In this document: piece by piece, positions 8,118 through 17,392 of the stretch
Numbering within the stretch: position 1 is the first letter of the stretch
Layout: every line of letters starts with the position of its first letter
Source: Thermodesulfobacteriota bacterium
GTDB lineage: Bacteria; Desulfobacterota; DSM-4660; Desulfatiglandales; Desulfatiglandaceae
Length of the DNA stretch: 41,470 nt
Assembly (NCBI GenBank): GCA_028278625.1
Contig: JANQDY010000055.1
Location: 1-41,470 of the forward strand
Direction: 5' to 3'
Translations under genes and position numbers: made by a program
The notes under the pieces: model-generated
Seen by the model: the letters and a program-made list of their open reading frames with translations, nothing else
Databases searched by the model: none
What the model was told of the DNA's origin: nothing

Positions 8118-9278
8118 ATGGAAAAAGGACCACAGCATCTTTCAAAAGAGTGTTTCTTCGGTAAATTGGCCGTGCTGATGTTGGTTGTCTTCGCCGCCGC
8201 GGCCATTGGCTGCGAGAAAGATGAAGGCCCCATCAAGGTCGGGTTCGTGGGTGGACTGACCGGCAGGCTTTCCGATCTGGGAACGGCGGGTCGCGACGGC
8301 GTCATCCTGGCGGTGGAAGAGATAAACGGCAAAGGGGGCATTCATGGGCGCCCGATTGAGCTGATCACAAAAGACGACAAACAGAATCCCAAAGAGGCTC
8401 TCCGGGTCGATCAGGAACTGCTTGACGATGGCGTGGTGGCCATTATCGGGCATATGACCAGCACCATGTCCATGGCTGCGATCCCCCTGGCCAACAATGA
8501 AAAAATCCTGATGATCAGCCCTACCACAAGTACCATAAAGGTATCCGGCATTGATGATTATTTCATCAGGATGCTCCCGCCCAACAATGCCGAAACGGAT
8601 CATCTGGCACGCTACGCATCAAAAGTCCTGGGGCTTAAAAAAATGGCCGCCGTTTATGACCTTTCAAACCGGGACTATACGGAAGGATTTTTCAACAATT
8701 TTAAAAAAGAGTTCCAACGCCTTGGGGGAGAGATCAACACCGTTCTGACCATTACCTCGGGAAAAGACACGGATTTTGTAAAGTCGGCAGAATCGTTGCT
8801 GGGCGCTGGTCCCGAAGGGATCCTCATCGTGACGGGCGCTCGAGATGCGGCCATGATGTCTCAACGCATTCGCATGAAACATTCAAAAATCCTGATCTTC
8901 TCATGTGGCTGGGCCATGACGGAGGACCTACTGCATGACGGGGGGCCCGCTGTTGAGGGCCTTGTTTTCTCCCAGCTGTTTGACCGCGAAAGCCATGATC
9001 CCGCCTATATGGCGTTCAAGAAGAAATTCGAAGAACGTTTTGGCAAAACACCCAATTTCGCAGCCGCTCTCGGTTATGAAGCTGCCCTTGTCCTGTTCAA
9101 GGCGTTATCTGAAAACGCCGATCCCCGGGAATTGAAAACCACTATTCTCAGGCAACAGACCATTATGGGTCTGCAGGGGAACTTCAAAATGGACAAATAT
9201 GGGGATCCGCAACGGGCCCGTTTGTTAATGACCGTTAAGAATGGCGAATTTAAAGCGTTAGAAAAAAAATCGAAATAA
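8118..9278 (+). CDS. Lipoprotein periplasmic substrate-binding protein (type 1, Leu/Ile/Val-like)
   Basis: A 386-residue protein with a signal peptide and lipobox AAIGC (C at about residue 32), so it is likely anchored in a membrane facing the periplasm. The mature part is a type 1 periplasmic binding fold: IKVGFVGGLTGRLSDLGTAG, the lobe motif GGIHGRPIELITKDDKQNP, and AIIGHMTSTMSMAAIPLANN. The family binds branched amino acids, amides or aromatic acids. No permease or ATPase gene adjoins it; instead a dCache hybrid kinase starts 76 bases downstream on the same strand. That suggests a job in ligand presentation to a sensor rather than transport. The start has GAGGAG five bases upstream. Confidence 0.88.
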   Translation: MEKGPQHLSKECFFGKLAVLMLVVFAAAAIGCEKDEGPIKVGFVGGLTGRLSDLGTAGRDGVILAVEEINGKGGIHGRPIELITKDDKQNPKEALRVDQELLDDGVVAIIGHMTSTMSMAAIPLANNEKILMISPTTSTIKVSGIDDYFIRMLPPNNAETDHLARYASKVLGLKKMAAVYDLSNRDYTEGFFNNFKKEFQRLGGEINTVLTITSGKDTDFVKSAESLLGAGPEGILIVTGARDAAMMSQRIRMKHSKILIFSCGWAMTEDLLHDGGPAVEGLVFSQLFDRESHDPAYMAFKKKFEERFGKTPNFAAALGYEAALVLFKALSENADPRELKTTILRQQTIMGLQGNFKMDKYGDPQRARLLMTVKNGEFKALEKKSK

Positions 9279-9354
9279 GTTTGTTTCCTGGGGCAAGGGC
9301 GTCACACCCTCCTATCCGACCATTGCGCGGGTTTTCCCAAACGAGGAACAGCCA

Positions 9355-11946
9355 ATGAAGGTCTCTTTCAGCTTTAGAAACACATTGATCCTCAATTTCA
9401 TTCTGGTCGCCATTCTGCCCCTCGTTGTGATCGGCTTCATTACCCTGTACCTTTTTACCGGATATCTGGAGGAAGAGATTACCCGAAAAAATTTCCTTTT
9501 GGCAAAATCCATCAGCGGGGAAATAGGGGCGTTCATTGATCAGCCCAAGGATATGCTAAGACAGTTGGCGGCAATGATCGAAGGGGGTCATATGTCCAAT
9601 GAAGATCTTTTCAGAGCATCTCTCGAATCGATTATTGCAAACTATCCTGTCTTTGAAATGATCGAGGTGATCGACGACGCCGGCGTCGTTAAAGAAGTGG
9701 TCCCTTTCAGAAAGGATTACATCGGTCTCAACGTATCGGGCAAACCCTTTTTCAAAGAGATGCAGGAAGTCCGAGATCTTCACTGGTCATCCACCTTTAT
9801 CTCTCCTCACATAGGGGAGCCAACCTTGACCATCGCTCTGCCCCTTAGAAAGGGTATTTTGGCCGGGGTTTTGAACCTGGGAATCCTCAGCGATTTTATC
9901 GATCGACTGGAAAGAGGCCCCATGAAGATCGGCGTGATCGACAAAAACGGAACCTTTATTGCCCATTCGGTCAAGTCTAATGTCTACCAGCGGGTCAATG
10001 TTCGTACACTAAAGGGGGTTGATCAAGCGCTTTTGGGCATTCAAGGGAACTACCGTGAAAAGATGGGGGGGAAGGAGGTATTCCTAAGTGTTGCCCTTGT
10101 TCCCCAAACCGGTTGGCCCGTGATGGTTATTCAAACGGCCGAACAGGCATTTTCCCCGGTGCACAGGGTGAGAGACTATTTTTGGATTGGTATCGGGCTC
10201 GCCGTCATTCTGGCACTGACCATGGCGCTTTTGAGAGTGAGAACCCTGCTCAAACCGCTTTCCCGGCTTATCTCCGACGCAAAGAAAGTGGAAAAGGCGG
10301 ATTACGATTTCCCTCCCCGGCCAAAGAGCTTTCCCGAGATTGATGAACTCTCCAGAGATTTCAGAATCATGGCAGATGCGGTGGCGGGCCGGGAGGAAAC
10401 CCTTCAGAAGTCGGAAAAAAGATTCAGGGACCTGTTCGACTCCATCAGTGACCTTATCTACACCCAGGACCTGGAAGGACGTTTTTTAAGCGTAAACCCT
10501 GCCATGAGCAGGGTTTTCGGGTATACCCGGGACGAATTGATCGGACGTAGATCCGCGGATTTCATGAATCCGAAACTGAAGCATTTATTCAAACAGGAGT
10601 ATTTGGAACCAATAGAGAGAGACGGGTACCATGAGGGAATCTCGGGCTATTTTGCAAAGGACGGTCACAAAATATATGTGGAGCACCATAACTCGCTGGT
10701 CCGTTCAAAACACGAAAAACCCTATATCAGCGGCACGGGAAGAGATGTAACCGATCGGGTGCTTGCCGAAAGACAGATCAAAAGACTTCAGGAACAAATG
10801 CTCCAGGCCAAGAAGATGGAAGCCATCGGTACCCTTGCGGGGGGCATCGCCCATGATTTCAACAATCTGCTAATGGGTATTCAAGGGAACATCTCTTTGA
10901 TGCTTCTGGATCAAAATGCGGGGGACCCCTATTACGATCGTCTCATGAGCATGGAAGCACAGGTGTGTCGGGGAGCGGATTTGACAAAACAGATCTTGGG
11001 TTTTGCAAGGGGCGGAAAATATGAGGTCAAACCCACGGATCTGAATGAGCTGATACGAAACCAGTGCCATATGTTCGGACGCACAAAGAAAGAAATCAGA
11101 ATCCATGAAACCTATCAAAAGGATCTCTGGACCGTGGCGGTGGATCGGGGTCAGATCGAACAGGTCTTGTTGAATCTCTTCTTGAATGCCTGGCAGGCCA
11201 TGCCCGGCGGCGGAAGTCTGTTTCTCAGGACTGAAAACGTCACATTTCATAAGAATCGTGGCCGGCAGTTTGACCTAATGCCCGGAAAATATGTGAAAAT
11301 CTCGGTGACGGATACAGGTGTGGGGATAGACGAAGACATTCAGGGGAGGGTATTCGATCCGTTTTTTACCACAAAGGACACGGGCAAAGGGACGGGACTG
11401 GGGCTCGCCTCCGCTTACGGTATCATTAAAAACCATGGCGGCGGTATCCGCGTTCACAGCGAAAAAGGAAAGGGTTGCACCTTTTATATTTATCTGCCCA
11501 CCACCGATTCAAAGATGGAGGATCATCGGCGAAAAGTTTCGGTTGATCTAAAGACAGGCGATGAAACGATTCTTCTGGTTGATGATGAGGAAACCATCCT
11601 TGACGTTGGTGAAAGCATGTTGAAATTGTTGGGATACAAGACCCTGGTCGCCGGAAGCGGAAAGGAAGCCATGGAAATCATCCGGAAAGGGCTCGGTGAC
11701 AAGAATCGAAAAATGCCTGATCTGGCCATCCTTGATATGATCATGCCGGACATGGGTGGGGGCGAAGCGTTTGACGGATTGAAGGAGATGGCCCCTGATC
11801 TGAAGGTGCTTCTTTCAAGCGGCTACAGTATTGATGGACGCGCGGAGGAAATACTGGCGCGCGGATGCGAAGGCTTTATTCAAAAACCCTTCAATATCAA
11901 GGTCCTATCCCTTAAGATCAGAGAGATTTTGGACAGTGAATCCTGA
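9355..11946 (+). CDS. Hybrid sensor histidine kinase (dCache-HAMP-PAS-HisKA-HATPase-REC)
   Basis: An 863-residue inner-membrane sensor. Order: membrane helix at about 11-34, periplasmic double-Cache-like sensor about 36-272, second membrane helix about 275-295, HAMP-like linker about 296-345, PAS about 352-470, HisKA with phosphorylatable H500 in [11 protein letters not shown], ATPase with N-box [10 protein letters not shown] and G-boxes DTGVGI and GTGLGLA, then a receiver domain with DD (743-744), D794 and K844. The HDFNN form of the H-box is common in NtrB-like and hybrid kinases. It has no DNA-binding output, so phosphate probably passes to an unlinked partner, or the receiver tunes kinase activity. 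It follows the SBP lipoprotein and ends three bases from convergent kdnB. Confidence 0.93.
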   Translation: MKVSFSFRNTLILNFILVAILPLVVIGFITLYLFTGYLEEEITRKNFLLAKSISGEIGAFIDQPKDMLRQLAAMIEGGHMSNEDLFRASLESIIANYPVFEMIEVIDDAGVVKEVVPFRKDYIGLNVSGKPFFKEMQEVRDLHWSSTFISPHIGEPTLTIALPLRKGILAGVLNLGILSDFIDRLERGPMKIGVIDKNGTFIAHSVKSNVYQRVNVRTLKGVDQALLGIQGNYREKMGGKEVFLSVALVPQTGWPVMVIQTAEQAFSPVHRVRDYFWIGIGLAVILALTMALLRVRTLLKPLSRLISDAKKVEKADYDFPPRPKSFPEIDELSRDFRIMADAVAGREETLQKSEKRFRDLFDSISDLIYTQDLEGRFLSVNPAMSRVFGYTRDELIGRRSADFMNPKLKHLFKQEYLEPIERDGYHEGISGYFAKDGHKIYVEHHNSLVRSKHEKPYISGTGRDVTDRVLAERQIKRLQEQMLQAKKMEAIGTLAGGIAHDFNNLLMGIQGNISLMLLDQNAGDPYYDRLMSMEAQVCRGADLTKQILGFARGGKYEVKPTDLNELIRNQCHMFGRTKKEIRIHETYQKDLWTVAVDRGQIEQVLLNLFLNAWQAMPGGGSLFLRTENVTFHKNRGRQFDLMPGKYVKISVTDTGVGIDEDIQGRVFDPFFTTKDTGKGTGLGLASAYGIIKNHGGGIRVHSEKGKGCTFYIYLPTTDSKMEDHRRKVSVDLKTGDETILLVDDEETILDVGESMLKLLGYKTLVAGSGKEAMEIIRKGLGDKNRKMPDLAILDMIMPDMGGGEAFDGLKEMAPDLKVLLSSGYSIDGRAEEILARGCEGFIQKPFNIKVLSLKIREILDSES

Positions 11947-11949
11947 ATT

Positions 11950-13035
11950 TCAGCCGGAAGCCATGATATCCTCATAAAGCCCGCGGATCCTCTCCCGGGG
12001 CATCTTCTTTTTCCAGTCCGGCCCCAGGGCGTTTTCCCACAGAGGATCCAGCGTCATTGCCACATCCACCATTCTCTCCACTTCTTCGGGGCGCACATTC
12101 TCCAATCCCTTCCGTGAGAGGGTAATATGCCGCTTCTCCATCATCCGGTGGAACTCCCGCACACCTTCCGGGTAATAGGCTTCAAGGATGTCAAAGGCAA
12201 GACAGTTACCGATGCCGTGGTGGATGCCTCGAACAAAGGCCAGACCATAGGCGAGGGCATGGCAAATGCCCACTTGGGAGTAGACGATGCTCATACCGCC
12301 CATGTAGGATGCCATCATCAGCTTCTCGTCCCTGTCGGGCGCATTATCCAGGAACACCTCGCGGCAGAGATCAATGGCCTTTTCGCCGTGGGCCTGGCTG
12401 AAGGCGTTCAGATAGGTACCGGTCAGTGATTCAACACAGTGAACGTAGCAATCCATCCCCGTATAGAAATACTGATCCCCGGGGACACCGGCCGTAAGTT
12501 CCGGGTCCAGGACCATCTGGTCAAAAAGCGTGTGGTCCGAATTCAAACCCAGTTTCTTTTCGGGACCCGAGAGCACGGTGGTTCGGGAGACCTCGGCGCC
12601 GGTGCCCGAAAGGGTGGGAACACCCACATGATAGACGCCGGGATTCTTGATCAGATCCCACCCCTGATAATCCACCGAAGAGCCCGGGTTGGTGAGCATC
12701 AGTGAAACGGCTTTGGCCAGGTCCATGGTGCTCCCCCCACCGATGCCGATCACGCCGTCCGGCAGACGTTCACGGGCATCCTTGATCTGGGAGGTCAGAT
12801 CATCCACATATTGCGTTGTCGGCTCATGGTCCACATTCACCCACAAGAGCAGGTCCTCCCCCTCCAAGGGGATCCTCTCCTTCAGGGGGCTCTCCATAAA
12901 AACGTCGTCCACCACAAAAACCATGAATCCGGCCTTCCCTTTTCTTTGACCGGACAGAATATCGGAGAGTTGGCTAAAACATCCCCGGCCAAAAATCACG
13001 TGAGAAACGGTCTTGAAATTTCGAAACATCTTCAC
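11950..13035 (-). CDS. kdnB: 3-deoxy-manno-octulosonate 8-oxidase (iron-type alcohol dehydrogenase)
   Basis: A 361-residue group III metal-dependent alcohol dehydrogenase. In Shewanella, KdnB oxidises the C8 hydroxyl of Kdo so KdnA can aminate it. The nucleotide loop GIGGGSTMDLAKAV (97-110), the SGTGAEVSRT block (143-152) and metal ligands D195, H199, H259 and H273 are visible. Stretches such as YQGWDLIK, FYTGMDCYVHCVES and HHGIGNC match my recollection of the Shewanella enzyme closely, well beyond general family similarity. It sits six bases after kdnA, and this pairing is the strongest argument for the call. A generic iron alcohol dehydrogenase would be the fallback. Confidence 0.88.
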   Translation of the reverse strand: MKMFRNFKTVSHVIFGRGCFSQLSDILSGQRKGKAGFMVFVVDDVFMESPLKERIPLEGEDLLLWVNVDHEPTTQYVDDLTSQIKDARERLPDGVIGIGGGSTMDLAKAVSLMLTNPGSSVDYQGWDLIKNPGVYHVGVPTLSGTGAEVSRTTVLSGPEKKLGLNSDHTLFDQMVLDPELTAGVPGDQYFYTGMDCYVHCVESLTGTYLNAFSQAHGEKAIDLCREVFLDNAPDRDEKLMMASYMGGMSIVYSQVGICHALAYGLAFVRGIHHGIGNCLAFDILEAYYPEGVREFHRMMEKRHITLSRKGLENVRPEEVERMVDVAMTLDPLWENALGPDWKKKMPRERIRGLYEDIMASG

Positions 13036-13041
13036 CTCAAA

Positions 13042-14235
13042 TCAGAAATACGGCTTTAGAACGGATGTCATTCGATCTATCCGCTCTCTCATCTCATCCT
13101 CGGTCCATGACAGTTTGATCAGCATGGAAATGGTTCTCTTAATGATGCCGTCCGACTGAGACAAATCCAGGTTCTCGTAGTCGGGCAGGCTGTCAAAAAG
13201 TGTCAGGGGAAGCGGTGCCGCGGACTTTAGCTTTTTGATATGGTCCCACTGGCGGATATAGTGCCAGTTGTTTTGGTACCAGTAAAAACAGCCGTCAACA
13301 CCGGCAGAACCCAGCTCCGCCGATGCTTTCAGAGCCGCCCTTTCATCGGGCATCAGGAATGAGAGAAATGTTGCCGAATCCCCTTCTTCATCGGGAACCC
13401 TTCGGAATTCCATCCCGGGAATCCGTTCCAACGCCTGTTTCAACGCTCTTTTATTTGTCCGCTGAATTTCCAGGATCCGATCAAGCTTTCTGAGCTGTGC
13501 CAGTCCGACGGCCGCATTCAACTCACTGATACGAAAATTGAGGCCCATGATGGGATGCCCTTCCGCTCCCCGGTCGCTCCCCACATGATCATGCCCGTGA
13601 TCCCCGTAGGCATCGGCAATGCGGTAGAGTTCAGGGTCATCGGTAACGACGCCGCCCCCTTCCCCGCAGGTAACGGTCTTAACGGCATCAAAAGAAAAGC
13701 AGCCCATCTTGCCGAATGTCCCAAGGAACTGGCCATGGAATGATCCGCCGAGGGCCTGACAGGCATCTTCTATCAAGATCAGGTTTCTTTGCTCGCAAAA
13801 ATCCCTGATGCGGTCAATCTGAGCCATGGATCCGCACATGTGAACCACCAGCACCGCTTTTACGCGGGGCGTCAAAGCCTTTTCAAGTGCATCCGGATCG
13901 AGACAGAGTGTCTCATCAATATCCGCAAAAACAGGCACCGCCCCCGCCGTCATGACCCCTTCGATGGTGGCCACAAAGGTAAACGGCGGAACGATGACTT
14001 CGTCACCCACTCCGATGCCGCAGGCAGCCAGGGCAATGGAAAGCGCCGCCGTTCCGCTGGAGCAGAGATGGCAATATCCCGCGCCGATTTTCCGGGCCAG
14101 TTCCTCCTCAAAGCGCTTTGCTTTCCAATGGTCCCCTCTGGCCTGATCAAAACCGTACCGAAACAGAACACCGGTTTTAAGGACATCATTGACCTCTTTT
14201 CGTTCCTCGTCACCAAATATTTCAAATCCGGGCAT
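13042..14235 (-). CDS. kdnA: 8-amino-3,8-dideoxy-manno-octulosonate aminotransferase
   Basis: A 397-residue PLP-dependent aminotransferase of the DegT/DnrJ/EryC1 fold. In the known pathway it transfers an amino group from glutamate to 8-oxo-Kdo, giving 8-amino-Kdo for lipopolysaccharide. The PLP lysine is K186 in SFDAVKTVTCGEGG, and the ring-stacking aspartate D157 lies in LIEDACQALGG. Segments LFRYGFD, VVHMCGSMAQIDRI, DHGHDHVGSDRGAEGHP and DGCFYWYQNNWHYI match KdnA rather than other sugar aminotransferases. The start at 14235 has AGGAGG six bases upstream. It is the first gene of a two-gene operon with kdnB. The cytidylyltransferase that would activate the product is not in the window. Confidence 0.9.
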   Translation of the reverse strand: MPGFEIFGDEERKEVNDVLKTGVLFRYGFDQARGDHWKAKRFEEELARKIGAGYCHLCSSGTAALSIALAACGIGVGDEVIVPPFTFVATIEGVMTAGAVPVFADIDETLCLDPDALEKALTPRVKAVLVVHMCGSMAQIDRIRDFCEQRNLILIEDACQALGGSFHGQFLGTFGKMGCFSFDAVKTVTCGEGGGVVTDDPELYRIADAYGDHGHDHVGSDRGAEGHPIMGLNFRISELNAAVGLAQLRKLDRILEIQRTNKRALKQALERIPGMEFRRVPDEEGDSATFLSFLMPDERAALKASAELGSAGVDGCFYWYQNNWHYIRQWDHIKKLKSAAPLPLTLFDSLPDYENLDLSQSDGIIKRTISMLIKLSWTEDEMRERIDRMTSVLKPYF

Positions 14236-14277
14236 ATACGCCTCCTAATTTCTAAGGCTTTCGTCAGAAGTCCTCTC

Positions 14278-14395
14278 TAACCTATTGATATTAACAAATG
14301 CATGGATTTCGCTGCGTCATTCCGGCGAAAGCCGGAATCCATCAGCATTTAAATAGGTTACATGTTCTGGATGCCGGATCAAGTCCGGCATGACG
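14278..14395. repeat. REP-like palindromic element between kdnA and the RND operon
   Basis: Two adjacent hairpins, ATTCCGGcgaaaGCCGGAAT (14319-14338) and GCCGGatcaagtCCGGC (14373-14389), are enclosed by an outer inverted repeat CGTCAT (14315-14320) / ATGACG (14390-14395). A separate perfect eight-base inverted repeat, TAACCTAT (14278-14285) / ATAGGTTA (14353-14360), flanks the first hairpin. The CATTCCGGCGAAAGCCGGAAT type is a dispersed intergenic repeat in many proteobacterial genomes. No second copy is seen in this window. It occupies part of the 375-base non-coding stretch between kdnA and the outer-membrane gene. Confidence 0.75.
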
Positions 14396-14510
14396 ATAGA
14401 ACTTTGGACTCTCCAGTTTGTGAGAAAGTTTCCGTTTTTTTAGGAGATCAGATCCTTTCCTGTCAAGGGAAAAGGAGAGTGGACCATATCAGGGATTTCA
14501 CTGTTTTTTG

Positions 14511-14539
14511 TTGAATGTTTGTCCCTTTTTCGCTATATG
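14511..14539 (+). promoter_or_regulatory. Candidate promoter of the RND efflux operon
   Basis: TTGAAT (14511-14516) is followed after 17 bases by TATATG (14534-14539), each four of six against sigma-70 consensus. Transcription would begin near 14546, which rules out the upstream in-frame start at 14515 and favours a start near 14600. An inverted repeat CCTTTCC/GGAAAAGG (about 14454-14475) lies just upstream and could be an operator or terminator stem. Confidence 0.45.
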
Positions 14540-14610
14540 GCACGGGTACTGCTGCAATTTTCATTCGACCAAACAGTATTTTTGATGCCTTTAGGCCCTT
14601 GGAAAAGATA

Positions 14611-16107
14611 TTGAAAACAGTTTTTTTGCTTTTTTTGCTTCTGTGGACCTCTTTTTGCGTGACCGCGTGCAAGACACCACTCCCCGAATTGGATCCGGAC
14701 CACTATGTCTCTTCCTCTCCGGGGAAATATTCCAAAGATGAAACAAAGGCACTCACGACGCCGCCTCCCCCCATGGAGAAAAGCACCGCCCTAAGTCCCG
14801 ATAACCTGAACCCGCCCGCCAGGAAGCTGACCCTTGCGGACCTCGTGGATATTGCTCTCCACATCAACCCGTCGACGCAGGCCTACTGGGAACAGGCCCG
14901 GGCCGCGGCGGCCCAGTGGGCCTCATCCAGAGGGGACTATTATCCCAGCATCAGCGGCGATGCCAGCGGATATGGACTTGGCGGCGATTCTTCCAGCGGA
15001 ACTTATGGCAATGTGGAGATCAGTCTCGATTACCTCCTTTTCGATTTCGGCGGCCGGGCCGCCACCGTTGAAAGCGCCCGCCAGGCGCTGATCGCCGCCA
15101 ACTGGAACCATAATCAGAGCATTCAGGATGTTCTTCGGGACGTACCCCAGGCCTACTACACATACCTGGGCAACCGGGCACAGGTTCGCGCATCGGAAAG
15201 CGATTTGGAGGAGGCCTTGACCAGCTTGAGCGCCACGGAGCAACGGAAAAAAGCCGGCGTCAGCACCATTGCCGACGTACTTCAGGCACGCGCCAACGTG
15301 GACCAGGTGCGGCTCGACCTTGTTTCCAACAAAGGCGCCGTCAAGATCTCCCGGGGGGAATTGGCCACGGCCGTGGGATGGCCTGCCAATGCCGATTTTG
15401 ATGTGGCGGAAGGACCCGAAGAACTTCCGTTGAACGCCATTTCCAAAAACACCCAGAGCCTCATCAATCTGGCCCTGCGGGACCGGCCGGATCTGGCAGC
15501 CACCAGAGCCAACGTCCGTCAATACGCGGCGGAACTCAAAAAGGCCGAATCAGACCTCTGGCCACAGTTGTCTGCCTCGGGTAATGTGGGATGGTCCGGT
15601 ATTGATATGACCTTCAGCGACTCGGACGTTGGCGATTATAACAGCAGCGGCATCAGCTATTACGGGGCACTGACGCTTCAGATACCCCTTTTTGAAGGGT
15701 TTTCGCTCAGAAACAATGTGAGGGCCGCGGAAGCCAACTTGAAAGCCGCCCGGGCGGAACTCCGGCAAAAGGAAGAATCGGTCATTTCGGATGTGTGGTC
15801 CGCCTTCTACAATATGGAAACGGCGGCCCAACAGCTGGAGTCCAGTGAAACCCTGCTTGTCAGTTCCAAGGAATCTTTCAGAGTTTCCCTGGCCCGCTAT
15901 CGCGCAGGCGTCGCCGACATCGTGGAACTGCTCAACGCCCAAAGCACCCTCACCTCGGCCAGGTCCCAGAGGGTCCAGGCCCAAACGGACCTTTTCAATT
16001 CTTACGCTGAACTGCTTCATGCCATCGGCGCGGAACTCCCCCCCGGAGCACCCCGTTTTGTCGTGCCCACAAAACACCGAAGGAGGGCCTTTGTCAATGG
16101 CCGCTGA
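14611..16107 (+). CDS. Outer-membrane efflux lipoprotein, TolC/NodT family
   Basis: A protein of about 498 residues forming the outer-membrane channel of a tripartite pump. A short hydrophobic signal ends in a lipobox VTAC (C at residue 20 with this start). Then comes the TolC-type duplicated alpha/beta-barrel pattern: LADLVDIALHINPSTQAYWEQARAA near the start, DYLLFDFGGR at the first barrel strands, and the second-repeat equivalents NLALRDRPDLAATRANVRQY and LQIPLFEGFSLRNNV. The start is uncertain: TTG at 14611 or 14599, or another codon; no ATG fits between the promoter and the signal peptide. It overlaps the adaptor gene by 11 bases, with the adaptor's ribosome site inside it. First gene of the pump operon. 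Confidence 0.9.
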   Translation: MKTVFLLFLLLWTSFCVTACKTPLPELDPDHYVSSSPGKYSKDETKALTTPPPPMEKSTALSPDNLNPPARKLTLADLVDIALHINPSTQAYWEQARAAAAQWASSRGDYYPSISGDASGYGLGGDSSSGTYGNVEISLDYLLFDFGGRAATVESARQALIAANWNHNQSIQDVLRDVPQAYYTYLGNRAQVRASESDLEEALTSLSATEQRKKAGVSTIADVLQARANVDQVRLDLVSNKGAVKISRGELATAVGWPANADFDVAEGPEELPLNAISKNTQSLINLALRDRPDLAATRANVRQYAAELKKAESDLWPQLSASGNVGWSGIDMTFSDSDVGDYNSSGISYYGALTLQIPLFEGFSLRNNVRAAEANLKAARAELRQKEESVISDVWSAFYNMETAAQQLESSETLLVSSKESFRVSLARYRAGVADIVELLNAQSTLTSARSQRVQAQTDLFNSYAELLHAIGAELPPGAPRFVVPTKHRRRAFVNGR

Positions 16108-17368
16108 TACCACATTCCCTAAACCTCGTTTTTTTGTTGTCGGATTGATACTTTCGTTTCTTTTGGCAGTCCCCCTGTCCGCATGCAAGAAAGAGAAAAA
16201 GCAGGCTTACACGCCACCGCCTCCCACGGTAACCGTCGAAAAGGTGGTACCCAAGACCGTGCCGGTCCATCTCAACTATGTTGCCACCACCGAATCCGTC
16301 AAAACCGTTGATATTCGCGCCCGGGTGGAAGGTTTTTTAGAGGAGCGGCGGTTTGTGGAAGGGGTCGATGTCAAAAAGGGGGATATCGTGTTTGTCATCG
16401 AGAAAGCCCCCTATGAGGCGGAACTGGAGATGAGCCTTGCCCAATTGGCCAAGGACAAGGCGGCCCTTGCCTTTGCCAACGACCAGGTCAAACGATATAA
16501 ACCCCTGGCGGAACAGGATTTCGTCACCCAGGAATCCTTTGAGGATTATGTTACCCAGGCCAGGGAGGCGGCGGCCGCGGTCAAGGCGGATCTGGCGAAA
16601 ATCAAACAGGACCGCCTGAATCTCAGCTACTGTACCATGTATTCTCCCCTAAACGGCCGCATCGGACGGACCCTTGTGAACGTGGGGAACCTCGTGGGTG
16701 CCGGCGAGGACACCAAGCTGGCCACCATTGTGCAACTGGATCCGCTCTATGTCTATTTCAGCCCCAGCGAAAAGGATCTACGGCTCATCCTGAAATACCG
16801 CCAGGAAAAGAACATCCCCGTGGATATCGTTTTAAGCGACGGTACATTGCACCCTTATCCGGGAAAGGTCGATTTCATTGACAACGCGGCCGATCCGAAG
16901 GCCAACACCATCAACATGCGCGCCGTCATTTCCAACCCCGACAAAACGCTCCTCCCGGGCATCTACGTACAAGCACGTCTGTTTTTGTGTGACGTGCCCG
17001 ACACACCCCTGATTTCCGAAAAGGCCATCGGTGAGGACCAGACCGGATCTTATGTCTTCATGGTGGGAGACGGCAACAAGGTGGAAAAACGGTCCGTCAA
17101 GGTCGGTTTTGTCTACAAGAATCAAAAGATCATCTGGAAAGGGCTTAAAGCGGGAGACAAGGTGATTGTGGGAGGGCTGCAGATGATTCGGCCCGGCATG
17201 GTGGTGAAGCCCCAATTGGCTTCCAAAGAACACCCGGAAAATGCCGTTGAATCCGGCCATTCCCCATCGACTGAAAAAGCGGCAGCAAAAGCATCACCCG
17301 GCAAAACCGAACCGAAGTCTCCTTCGAGTTCTGAAAAAAAGCGTAAAGATCCGCCGCCATCAAAATAG
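16097..17368 (+). CDS. RND efflux periplasmic adaptor (membrane fusion protein)
   Basis: A 423-residue adaptor linking the inner-membrane pump to the outer-membrane channel. It has a signal peptide with lipobox LSAC (C30), a lipoyl half-motif (VDIRARVEGFLEERRFVEG...VKKGDIVFVIE), a helical hairpin (about 110-170) and the second lipoyl half (YSPLNGRIGRTLVNVGNLVG), then beta-barrel and membrane-proximal domains. The order matches MexA/AcrA. The start at 16097 has AAGGAGG nine bases before it. The C-terminal 50 residues are a low-complexity Lys/Pro/Ser/Glu tail (KTEPKSPSSSEKKRKDPPPSK-like), longer than usual and probably disordered. Confidence 0.94.
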   Translation: MAADTTFPKPRFFVVGLILSFLLAVPLSACKKEKKQAYTPPPPTVTVEKVVPKTVPVHLNYVATTESVKTVDIRARVEGFLEERRFVEGVDVKKGDIVFVIEKAPYEAELEMSLAQLAKDKAALAFANDQVKRYKPLAEQDFVTQESFEDYVTQAREAAAAVKADLAKIKQDRLNLSYCTMYSPLNGRIGRTLVNVGNLVGAGEDTKLATIVQLDPLYVYFSPSEKDLRLILKYRQEKNIPVDIVLSDGTLHPYPGKVDFIDNAADPKANTINMRAVISNPDKTLLPGIYVQARLFLCDVPDTPLISEKAIGEDQTGSYVFMVGDGNKVEKRSVKVGFVYKNQKIIWKGLKAGDKVIVGGLQMIRPGMVVKPQLASKEHPENAVESGHSPSTEKAAAKASPGKTEPKSPSSSEKKRKDPPPSK

Positions 17369-17392
17369 CAGAAGCCCTTTAAGGAATCCCGT

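Noticed and set aside
14515..14610. An in-frame upstream start for the outer-membrane lipoprotein at 14515.
   Set aside because: It overlaps the -35 box of the promoter candidate and would place about 30 non-hydrophobic residues before the signal peptide.
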